From positions 1 through 9,054 of the forward strand of contig JACMOQ010000112.1 of assembly GCA_014377905.1 (NCBI GenBank): 9,054 bases of DNA, given 5' to 3'. A program made the translations under genes and the position numbers. The DNA is from Acetobacteraceae bacterium. Its GTDB lineage: Bacteria > Pseudomonadota > Alphaproteobacteria > Acetobacterales > Acetobacteraceae. Each line of letters opens with the position of its first letter. The first letter of the stretch is position 1. Positions 1 to 5,934 of the stretch are shown piece after piece. The notes below the pieces were generated by a model. That model was not told the origin of the DNA. It worked only from the letters and a program-made list of their open reading frames with translations, and ran no database searches.

Positions 1-548
1 GGCGACCAGAGTCGCCACAGCAAGCGCGCCATCCCTGCACGATCCGCGATCAAACCTTCCCGCCCGCGCTCGGTTTGGAGATACCATTGATACCATAGCC
101 GGGCCTCGTCCTCGACCGGCAAAGGTGTTCGGGCAGACGCGATGTGCTGGATATTATAGCCGCCGATGGTGACCAGCCCACGCACCCGATCGGCCCACAA
201 AGCCGCGACCACACAGGCCGCGCGCCCGCCCCAATCATATCCCGCCAGAACCGCTTGATCGATGGATAACGCATTCAGAAAGTCGCGCAAATCAGCACCA
301 AGCGCGGCCTGTTCGCCCGATCTTAGCGTAGCCGGGTCAACGAACCGAGTTGCACCATATCCGCGCAACCACGGCACCAGCACCCGAAAACCATCAGTCG
401 CCAAGCTTGGTGCCACAAGCGCATACGCGCCGACGTCATCGGGAAATCCGTGGAGCAGCACAACCGCAGGGCCGCTATCCGGACCATAGGCGCGATAGGC
501 AATATCGAGGGCGCCCGCCCGCACCAGCCGTGTTTCAGTTTGCGGCAA
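1..548 (-). CDS. alpha/beta-hydrolase (epoxide hydrolase / haloalkane dehalogenase-like), C-terminus cut by window edge
   Basis: About 182 residues are visible; the gene continues past position 1. The N-terminal half has the alpha/beta-hydrolase fold-1 layout: a short strand (LDIAYRAYG), the oxyanion-loop motif HGFPDD at about residues 33-38, and the nucleophile elbow GYDWGG at 103-108. The nucleophile is therefore Asp105, followed by Trp, as in soluble epoxide hydrolases and haloalkane dehalogenases, rather than the Ser of lipases and esterases. The catalytic His and the cap domain lie mostly or wholly outside the window, so the substrate cannot be called. The reading frame is closed by a TGA just upstream of 548, so the start must be TTG at 548 (overlapping the last 14 bases of mlaC) or GTG at 524. 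I chose TTG because it allows coupling to mlaC and has purine-rich sequence before it. It follows mlaC in what looks like one transcript; a link to lipid transport is inference only. Confidence 0.8.
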   Translation of the reverse strand, partial: MPQTETRLVRAGALDIAYRAYGPDSGPAVVLLHGFPDDVGAYALVAPSLATDGFRVLVPWLRGYGATRFVDPATLRSGEQAALGADLRDFLNALSIDQAVLAGYDWGGRAACVVAALWADRVRGLVTIGGYNIQHIASARTPLPVEDEARLWYQWYLQTERGREGLIADRAGMARLLWRLWS

Positions 549-1158
549 GGGCCTGCTTCTTCAGCGCGTCGATAAGCGCCTGAACGTCATTATTATTGCG
601 CGCCAAAAATGCCCCGTAATCGCTACGCTGGGTCAGACGCAGGCTCGTTCCTTCGGCAATCACGTCGACCACTTTCGGTTTGCCAGCGGCGATCGCCACC
701 AGCCAATCCACCTTGTTGGGCGCATTGCCAGGTCGGTTCACGATGCTGCCTACCGCAATTTCCTCGGCGCGGGCTTGGGCCTTGCCCATCGCAAACGACA
801 CGCCCTGATATTCGCCGACTTTGCTGGTGATATTGGAAACCATCACGTTGCGGAAAATCTCGGTGTATTCTTTCTGTTGCTGCGGTGTGGCAGTGCGCCA
901 GAACCGCCCCAGGCAGAAGCGCGCGACGCCATCGACATCCACCGCTTCAAAGACAATTTGGCGCATCGCCGCCTTCTGGGCATCTACCGGCTTTCCGTCA
1001 TTGACCACTGCTGAAAGGTCTTTCAACAGTTTGCCGATGAATTTTTCCGCCTGATCCGCGTCATCAGCCCGCGCTGCGAACGGCACCAGCGTGGCGAAAG
1101 CCATCGCAAAACCCATCAAGCGCCGGCGTCCAAACATCAGCATTCCCTGTCCTGTCAT
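535..1158 (-). CDS. mlaC: MlaC-type periplasmic phospholipid-binding protein (Ttg2D family)
   Basis: This is a 207-residue secreted protein of the MlaC/Ttg2D family. In the Mla pathway MlaC carries phospholipid across the periplasm between the outer-membrane MlaA complex and the inner-membrane MlaFEDB transporter. The N-terminus has an FGRRR basic region, a hydrophobic segment at about 14-28 and an ARA|DD cleavage site near residue 31. The core carries family motifs FCLGRFWRTATPQQQ (about 81-95) and VIAEGTSLRLTQRSDYGAF (about 166-184), and the length is normal. The frame is open to a TTG at 1173. I chose ATG 1158 because it forms an ATGA overlap with the mlaA stop. ATG at 1137 is a real alternative, since it has a GGGA ribosome-binding-like site about 6 bases upstream and starts just before the signal peptide. 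The hopanoid-associated HpnM proteins belong to the same superfamily and are the main alternative name, but adjacency to mlaA favours MlaC. Confidence 0.88.
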   Translation of the reverse strand: MTGQGMLMFGRRRLMGFAMAFATLVPFAARADDADQAEKFIGKLLKDLSAVVNDGKPVDAQKAAMRQIVFEAVDVDGVARFCLGRFWRTATPQQQKEYTEIFRNVMVSNITSKVGEYQGVSFAMGKAQARAEEIAVGSIVNRPGNAPNKVDWLVAIAAGKPKVVDVIAEGTSLRLTQRSDYGAFLARNNNDVQALIDALKKQALAAN

Positions 1159-1934
1159 TTCGAACCACCCCAAGCTGCCGGCGATGTGAGAGTTTCGGGC
1201 TTTTTAGCCTCGTCGATCTGCGACTGCCGATGTTGCCGCCACAAGCTGCGAATAGTGGCATAAGGATCGAGCGCCTGAGCGTTGATCTTGTCCAGATCGT
1301 CAATCACACCGGCACGGGCGTCGATCACGCCCAACGCGGTTTTAGAATAGCTGAAAACATTATTCTCCAGCCCTTTCGGCAAATAGCCCGTCGGGGCCGC
1401 CATCATGTCGCCGGCCATCCCGATCCCATCACGCGGGTTGGACGGTCCAAAAATCGGCAACATCAGGAAAGGCCCATCTGGCGCGCCCCACACCGCAAAA
1501 GTCATACCCAGATCCGCATCATGCGCCGGCCAGCCCCAACCTGTCGCCACGTCGAAAAATCCGCCGACGCCGATGGTGGTGTTCAGCACCAGGCGCATCA
1601 GCGTGTCACCCGCCCGTTTCGGCTTGCCTTGCAGCACGTCATTCATCAAAACAACCGGGTTGCCGAGATTATCCAGCAAATTATGAATATGTGATCGCAC
1701 TCCCGGGGCGAGCACATAATTATAGCCTACCGCTACCGGACGCAGGATCGCCCGGTCCAACCCGTCATTGATCGAATAGACCACCCGGTTCCCCGGCTCC
1801 AACGGATCGTTGGTCTGTTTATACTCCGCGACCGCATCAGGATCATTCGCCGGCGGCGGCGTGGCACAACCGACAAGACCCAACCCGGCCACCAAAGCTG
1901 CGGTTGCAAAGCACGCGTGAAATCGAGGATGCAT
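1155..1934 (-). CDS. mlaA: MlaA/VacJ family outer-membrane lipoprotein
   Basis: A 259-residue lipoprotein of the MlaA (VacJ) family, the outer-membrane component that removes mislocalised phospholipid from the outer leaflet and passes it to MlaC. The signal peptide ends in a lipobox GLVGC with Cys23 as the lipidated residue. The next residue is Ala, not Asp, which agrees with sorting to the outer membrane. Family motifs follow in order: NDPLEPGNRVVYSIND (about 42-57), NLGNPVVLMNDVLQGK, LVLNTTIGVGGFFDVA, and the GPFLMLPIFGPSNPRDGIG block that forms the lipid channel region in this family. The start at 1934 has a clear AGAGG site six bases upstream. The stop overlaps the mlaC start by four bases (ATGA), so the two are likely co-translated. 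The gene is transcribed away from metF across a 183-bp divergent region. No MlaD, E, F or B gene is visible here. Confidence 0.95.
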   Translation of the reverse strand: MHPRFHACFATAALVAGLGLVGCATPPPANDPDAVAEYKQTNDPLEPGNRVVYSINDGLDRAILRPVAVGYNYVLAPGVRSHIHNLLDNLGNPVVLMNDVLQGKPKRAGDTLMRLVLNTTIGVGGFFDVATGWGWPAHDADLGMTFAVWGAPDGPFLMLPIFGPSNPRDGIGMAGDMMAAPTGYLPKGLENNVFSYSKTALGVIDARAGVIDDLDKINAQALDPYATIRSLWRQHRQSQIDEAKKPETLTSPAAWGGSK

Positions 1935-1991
1935 AGAAAGCCTCTGACATAAACCCTAATACGGGATATTAAGCGCATAAGCGTGTGACGA

Positions 1992-2015
1992 AAACGTGCT
2001 GAACTGACCACGTTT
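1992..2015. repeat. inverted repeat AAACGTG-N10-CACGTTT (possible operator)
   Basis: There are seven perfectly complementary bases on each side (1992-1998 and 2009-2015) with a 10-base centre. The spacing is about one helical turn between arm centres plus a half, compatible with a dimeric regulator or a small hairpin. It overlaps the weak -35 candidate for mlaA. No regulator family is assigned. Confidence 0.45.
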
Positions 2016-2016
2016 G

Positions 2017-2036
2017 CGCCACAATTTCCAGTGGCG
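2017..2036. repeat. inverted repeat CGCCAC-N8-GTGGCG (possible operator or hairpin)
   Basis: There are six complementary bases on each side (2017-2022 and 2031-2036) with an 8-base A/T-rich centre. It sits one base from the neighbouring AAACGTG dyad. Its centre at 2026.5 is essentially the midpoint of the 1935-2117 gap, so it could serve both divergent genes. Confidence 0.4.
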
Positions 2037-2117
2037 TCGCGATTGAAAAAAATTCATCTGATCGGCGAACAACCCCCGAGACTTGCACGAGCCGACAGAA
2101 TCGCCGATATCGCGGGC

Positions 2118-3056
2118 ATGAACGCATCCTCCCCAACCCTTGCCCGCTGGCTCTCCGGACCGCGTTTCGATCGCCTACCCGACCGGGCCGACGATCAGGC
2201 GCCGCCGAAATTGTCGTTCGAATTCTTTCCCCCACGCACGGACGCGCTGGAAACCCAGCTTTGGGCCTGCATCCGTAAGCTTGAGCCACTGGCCCCACGC
2301 TTCGTATCGGTCACCTATGGCGCCGGGGGCACCACCCAGGCGCGCACCCATGCAACTGTTGCCCGGATGGTCACCGAGACAACCCTCACGCCCGCCGCGC
2401 ACCTGACCTGCGTCGGCGCATCGCGCGGTGAAATCGACGACATTGCCCGCGCATATTGGGATGCCGGCGTTCGCCATATCGTGGCCCTTCGCGGCGATGT
2501 CCCCGGCGGCGGTGACTACGTTCCCCACCCGCAAGGCTATGCTTACGCGTCGGACCTCGTCGCCGGACTGAGCAAAGTCGCCCCGTTCGAAATCTCGGTC
2601 GCCGCCTACCCGGAAATCCACCCGACCGCGGCAAACCCGCTCGCCGACCTCGAAGTGCTCAAACGCAAACTCGACGCCGGCGCCACCCGCGCCATTACTA
2701 ACTACTTCTTCGATAACGCAACCTTCCTCCGCTTCCTCGACCTTGCACTCGCCGCCGGCATCAGCGCCCCCATCGTTCCCGGTATCATGCCTGTTTCCAA
2801 CTACTCCCAAATCGTTAAATTTTCCGCCGTGTCCGGCGTCCGAGTGCCCACCTGGCTCGGCGCCTACTTCGAAGGCGTTGAAGACGATGTTGAAATCCGC
2901 CGCATGATTGCAGCCGTCGTTGCCGCCGAACAAGTCCGCCAACTGCAAGCCAACGGCATCGACGAATTTCACTTTTACACCCTTAACCGCCCCGATCTCA
3001 CGAACGCCATCGCCCATATTCTGGGCGTCAGGCCTCGGGCGGCAAGCGCTGGGTAG
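2118..3056 (+). CDS. metF: 5,10-methylenetetrahydrofolate reductase (MetF)
   Basis: A 312-residue flavoprotein of the MetF family. It reduces 5,10-methylenetetrahydrofolate to 5-methyltetrahydrofolate, the methyl donor for methionine synthase, in the cytoplasm. It aligns along its length with E. coli MetF: SFEFFPPRT (catalytic Glu35, equivalent to Glu28), VTYGAGG (about 65-71), HLTCVG (95-100), ALRGD (Asp127, equivalent to Asp120), ISVAAYPEIHP (159-169), GIMPVSNY, FHFYTLNR and the ending ILGVRP. At the position of E. coli Gln183, which contacts the folate, this protein has Asn195 (ITNYFFD). The frame is open back to GTG 2031. I chose ATG 2118 because it gives the normal family length before SFEFFPP, although no strong ribosome-binding site precedes it. 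It is divergent from mlaA and converges on the ABC operon. No other methionine or folate gene is adjacent. Confidence 0.95.
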   Translation: MNASSPTLARWLSGPRFDRLPDRADDQAPPKLSFEFFPPRTDALETQLWACIRKLEPLAPRFVSVTYGAGGTTQARTHATVARMVTETTLTPAAHLTCVGASRGEIDDIARAYWDAGVRHIVALRGDVPGGGDYVPHPQGYAYASDLVAGLSKVAPFEISVAAYPEIHPTAANPLADLEVLKRKLDAGATRAITNYFFDNATFLRFLDLALAAGISAPIVPGIMPVSNYSQIVKFSAVSGVRVPTWLGAYFEGVEDDVEIRRMIAAVVAAEQVRQLQANGIDEFHFYTLNRPDLTNAIAHILGVRPRAASAG

Positions 3057-3064
3057 GCCGCCCG
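3036..3064. terminator. GC-rich hairpin at the metF / ABC-operon convergence
   Basis: CGGGCGGC (3036-3043) and GCCGCCCG (3057-3064) are perfect 8-bp complements separated by 13 bases. The stem covers the last codons of metF and the whole gap before the converging ATPase stop codon. There is no U-run after the stem on either strand, so it is not a classical intrinsic terminator. It may still block or pause both converging transcripts, or protect 3' ends. Confidence 0.45.
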
Positions 3065-3065
3065 T

Positions 3066-4070
3066 TCACCCGTTCAAATGACACGCACTGCGGTGGCCCG
3101 GCGCGATCTCCCGCAACACGGGTGCGACCTCCTTGCAAACCGCCATCGCAGCAGGGCAGCGCGGATGGAAATGGCAGCCGGAAGGTGGATTTAGCGGGCT
3201 GGGCAATTCCCCGGTGATCGCGGTGAAATGCCGCTTCCGCGCATCAATGCGCGGCACTTCGGACAGCAGCGCCTGGGTGTAGGGATGGTTGGCACGGGCG
3301 AAGATTTCCTCGGTCGCGGCTTCTTCGACAATTCGCCCAAGATACATGATCGCCACACGGTCCGATAAATGTTCGACCACGCCGAGGTCGTGGCTGATGA
3401 ACAAGTAGGTCAGGTTCAATTCCGCCCGTAAATCCATAAACAGGTTCAGGATTTGTGCCTGGATCGAAACATCCAGTGCCGCCACCGCTTCATCGCACAC
3501 CAGGAATTCAGGCTGCACCGCCAGTGCCCGCGCAATGCCGATGCGTTGGCGTTGTCCGCCAGAAAACTGGTGCGGGTAGCGGCGCTTATCGGCCGGGTCC
3601 AACCCGGCGCGGCGCAATTGTGCGTCCACATAGGCATCGAAACCGGCGGCGCCAATCATGCCGTGAACCGATGGCGCTTCCCCAACGATTTGTTCCACCC
3701 GCAAACGGGGATTGAGGCTGGAATAGGGGTCCTGAAAAATCATCTGCACTTGCAGCATGGCAGCTTTTGCAGCTGCGGGCTTCAAGGTTGCAACATCCTG
3801 GCCTTTCCACAGCACCTGGCCTTCGGTTGGCGGCATGATCCCCGCAACCATGCGGCCAAGGGTGGATTTGCCGCAGCCCGATTCCCCTACCAGCCCGAGC
3901 ACTTCGCCTGACCGGATGGTAAGATCCACGCACTCCACCGCGCGCACCACGGTTGAAGGCGTGTCACCGCCCATCGCCCGCTTGGCGCGTTGGGCCATGA
4001 GGGCGGCGAAATCCATATGCTTGCCGAAGCGCTTGGAAATTCCGCGCAGTTCGATTGCCGCCCCGGTCAT
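3066..4070 (-). CDS. ABC transporter ATP-binding protein, OppF/DppF type
   Basis: A 334-residue ATPase, the second nucleotide-binding subunit of a peptide/nickel-type importer, acting on the cytoplasmic face. Visible motifs are Walker A GESGCGKST (62-70), Q-loop Gln113, signature SGGQRQR (170-176), Walker B FLVCDE (189-194, catalytic Glu194) and H-loop His227. A loop of about 20 residues after the first strand (residues 17-40) is usual for the F subunit. The C-terminal oligopeptide-transporter domain starts near HPYTQALL (262) and has four cysteines, 299, 305, 312 and 330, in the CxxxxxCxxxxxxC...C arrangement known to hold a [4Fe-4S] cluster in DppD/OppD-type proteins; a cluster here is inferred. 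An open frame extends to 4151, but ATG 4070 overlaps the previous stop as ATGA and has GGAG nine bases upstream. Last gene of the operon. The transported substrate is not readable from this subunit. Confidence 0.95.
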   Translation of the reverse strand: MTGAAIELRGISKRFGKHMDFAALMAQRAKRAMGGDTPSTVVRAVECVDLTIRSGEVLGLVGESGCGKSTLGRMVAGIMPPTEGQVLWKGQDVATLKPAAAKAAMLQVQMIFQDPYSSLNPRLRVEQIVGEAPSVHGMIGAAGFDAYVDAQLRRAGLDPADKRRYPHQFSGGQRQRIGIARALAVQPEFLVCDEAVAALDVSIQAQILNLFMDLRAELNLTYLFISHDLGVVEHLSDRVAIMYLGRIVEEAATEEIFARANHPYTQALLSEVPRIDARKRHFTAITGELPSPLNPPSGCHFHPRCPAAMAVCKEVAPVLREIAPGHRSACHLNG

Positions 4071-5044
4071 GCCGCCAACTCCAGTTGCGGGTGAAAGCAA
4101 CGCAACGTCCGTTCTGGTGCCGGATGGGTGATCGGCGGCGAAACTTTGCACTCCTCGCTTGCCCGTTCGCAGCGCTGGCGGAACGCGCAGCCGGGCGGAA
4201 GGCCGAGCATGCTCGGCGTCATTCCCGGAATTTGCCGAAGTTTGCTGCCGCGCTTGTTGCGGCTCGGCACGCTGCCGATCAATCCGTGGGTGTAGGGATG
4301 TAATGGCCGATCGAGCACGGATTCCACTGAACCGGACTCCACAATCCGCCCGGCGTACATCACCGCTATATCATCGGCCAATCCCGCCACCACCGACAAA
4401 TCATGGGTGATCCAGATTAGCGCGGTGCCAAAATTAGCAGCCAATTTTTGCACTTCCGACAAAATCTGCGCCTGGATGGTAACATCCAACGCCGTCGTCG
4501 GTTCATCGGCCACGATCAAATCCGGTTGATGCAGCAACGCAATGGCAATCGCCCCCCGCTGGCGCATGCCGCCACTGAATTGGTGCGGATAGGACGACAG
4601 ACGTTCATCCGGGCTGGGGATGCCCACCAATCCCAGCGCATCGCGCGACCGTGTGCGCGCCTCGGCGTGGCTAACATCAGCATGGGCGCGCACGGTTTCG
4701 ATCATTTGCGTATCGATCCGCAGCACCGGATTGAGCGTCATCATCGGGTCCTGGAACACCATCGCGATGCGATTGCCGCGCAGCCCGCGCAATTCCGGCT
4801 CCGCCATCCCCACCAGTTCGCGCCCAAGGAACTTGATTGACCCGCCCACAATCCCGCCAGGCGGATCCACCAGCCCAAGAATGGAAAACCCGGTTACCGA
4901 CTTGCCAGAACCAGATTCCCCCACCAGCCCGAGGATTTTCCCACGCCGGACTTCGAATGACACGCCATCCACCGCGCGCACCACCCCGTTGCGCATCTGG
5001 AAATGGGTCTGCAAATTGGTAACCACCAGGGTTGCGTCAGTCAT
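4067..5044 (-). CDS. ABC transporter ATP-binding protein, OppD/DppD type
   Basis: A 325-residue ATPase, the first nucleotide-binding subunit of the importer, pairing with the F-type ATPase encoded next. Motifs are Walker A GESGSGKS (42-49), Q-loop Gln98, signature SGGMRQR (157-163), Walker B LIVADE (176-181) with catalytic Glu181, D-loop ALD and H-loop His214. All catalytic residues are present, so both ATP sites of the heterodimer should be active. The C-terminal domain after HPYTHGLIGSVP contains Cys286, Cys292, Cys299 and Cys316, the four-cysteine pattern of the [4Fe-4S]-bearing tails of this family. The start codon overlaps the permease C stop (ATGA) with GAGG nine bases upstream, and its own stop overlaps the next start the same way. 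Length and domain order are normal. Peptides are the usual substrate of this family, but nickel, glutathione or opines are possible. Confidence 0.95.
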   Translation of the reverse strand: MTDATLVVTNLQTHFQMRNGVVRAVDGVSFEVRRGKILGLVGESGSGKSVTGFSILGLVDPPGGIVGGSIKFLGRELVGMAEPELRGLRGNRIAMVFQDPMMTLNPVLRIDTQMIETVRAHADVSHAEARTRSRDALGLVGIPSPDERLSSYPHQFSGGMRQRGAIAIALLHQPDLIVADEPTTALDVTIQAQILSEVQKLAANFGTALIWITHDLSVVAGLADDIAVMYAGRIVESGSVESVLDRPLHPYTHGLIGSVPSRNKRGSKLRQIPGMTPSMLGLPPGCAFRQRCERASEECKVSPPITHPAPERTLRCFHPQLELAA

Positions 5045-5934
5045 CGTTGCAGCCTCGGGTTCAGCACGTCGCGCAACTGATCGGCGACCAGATTGAGGCA
5101 GACAATCGTCACCAGCAGCGCCAGCCCCGGATAGAAGCTGATCCAGTATTTGCCGGAGAGCATGTACTGGTAGCCATTGGCGATCAGTAACCCCAATGAA
5201 GGTTCAGTGATCGGCACACCCAAACCAAGGAAGCTCAACGTCGCTTCCAGCAGAATTGCAGACGCCACCTGGATCGCCCCGATCACAATCAGTGGTGGCA
5301 TGCAGTTTGGCAAAATGTGGCGGAACAGCACCCGCCATTGCGGCAGCGCCAAACATTCCGCAGCCTCAACGTATTCGCGCCGCCGTTCAACCAAGGCTGC
5401 CGCGCGCGCGGTGCGGGCGTAGCGCGCCCATTCAACGATCACCAGCGCCAGCATTACGTTCATCACGCCCTTGCCAAGAAACGCCAGAATCATCAGCGCC
5501 ACCAGGATGGCAGGAAACGACAATTGCAAGTCTACCAGCCGCATGATCGCGGTTTCCACCCAGCCGCCCGCGTAAGCCGCGATTAACCCGAGGGCTGACC
5601 CGATCACCCCCGCCGTCGCCGCCGAGCCGAACCCTACGCCCAACGAAATCCGCAACCCGTACAAAATCCCGCTGAACATGTCGCGGCCCTGATCATCAGT
5701 GCCCAACCAGTAGGTCCAACCGGCGGGGCTTTTGGCGCCCGGCGGCAGTCGCCCATCCATGATGTCCAGCTGGGCAAGATCGTAAGGATTTTGCGGCGCG
5801 ATAAGATTGGCAAACAGCGCCAGAAACACGATGATCACCACCCCAATCAGGGCGACAACCGCGATCTTGTTGCTGGCATAATCTGCCGCAAAGCGCCGGA
5901 ACGGGGTGATTTCGCGTTGCACGGTGGCGCTCAT
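5041..5934 (-). CDS. ABC transporter permease, OppC/DppC type
   Basis: A 297-residue inner-membrane permease. The C-type N-terminus is present: a cytoplasmic stretch, then a hydrophobic segment at about 24-46 ending in LIAPQNPYD, a periplasmic loop and LGTDDQGRDMFSGILYG (77-93), which is characteristic of DppC/OppC. Further hydrophobic segments lie at about 97-121, 140-154, 158-170, 214-238 and 267-285, giving the six spans usual for this family. The EAA coupling loop that docks on the ATPase reads REYVEAAECLALPQWRVLFRHILPN-like at 186-210; the normally invariant Gly after EAAxxx is Ala196 here. It overlaps permease B upstream and ATPase D downstream by ATGA junctions. A GGCGGGG stretch just before the start could act as a ribosome-binding site. 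Dimer partner of the B-type permease encoded immediately upstream. Confidence 0.95.
   Translation of the reverse strand: MSATVQREITPFRRFAADYASNKIAVVALIGVVIIVFLALFANLIAPQNPYDLAQLDIMDGRLPPGAKSPAGWTYWLGTDDQGRDMFSGILYGLRISLGVGFGSAATAGVIGSALGLIAAYAGGWVETAIMRLVDLQLSFPAILVALMILAFLGKGVMNVMLALVIVEWARYARTARAAALVERRREYVEAAECLALPQWRVLFRHILPNCMPPLIVIGAIQVASAILLEATLSFLGLGVPITEPSLGLLIANGYQYMLSGKYWISFYPGLALLVTIVCLNLVADQLRDVLNPRLQR

Larger units (their letters stand above)
1935..2117. promoter_or_regulatory. divergent promoter region between mlaA and metF
   Basis: This gap must hold the promoters for mlaA (leftward) and metF (rightward) unless metF begins further upstream than called. On the minus strand a TAATAT box at 1971-1966 is a fair -10 candidate for mlaA, but its -35 partner (TTTTCG, 1994-1989) is poor. 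On the plus strand I see only weak candidates: TTGCAC 2083-2088 with GATATC 2106-2111 at 17-bp spacing, which would put the transcript start almost on the metF ATG, and TTGAAA at 2043-2048 inside an A/T-rich patch with no good -10. Two inverted repeats (1992-2015 and 2017-2036) lie in the middle. I recognise no riboswitch. Confidence 0.5.

Noticed and set aside
401..410. Palindrome CCAAGCTTGG resembling the core of the one at 8482-8493
   Set aside because: It lies within the hydrolase coding sequence with no accompanying structure; a 10-base palindrome of this kind is expected by chance in 9 kb.
1230..1694. 154-residue plus-strand open frame opposite mlaA
   Set aside because: Low-complexity His/Arg-rich translation without recognisable motifs, fully inside the well-supported mlaA gene. 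Treated as an antisense shadow.
2031..2117. N-terminal extension of MetF from GTG 2031
   Set aside because: It would add 29 residues with no match to the family and leave less room for the divergent promoters. ATG 2118 fits the usual MetF length.
2175..3017. 280-residue open frame on the minus strand opposite metF
   Set aside because: Its Gly/Val/Asp-rich composition is what a G+C-rich antisense shadow gives. metF on the other strand has clear family motifs throughout, and there is no promoter or ribosome-binding signal for the shadow.
3473..3493. ATPase F Walker B region reads CDEAVAALD instead of the commoner CDEPVSALD
   Set aside because: Catalytic Asp193 and Glu194 and the D-loop Asp are intact. 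From memory, this variant is frequent in alphaproteobacterial Opp/Dpp ATPases, so I do not count it as a defect.
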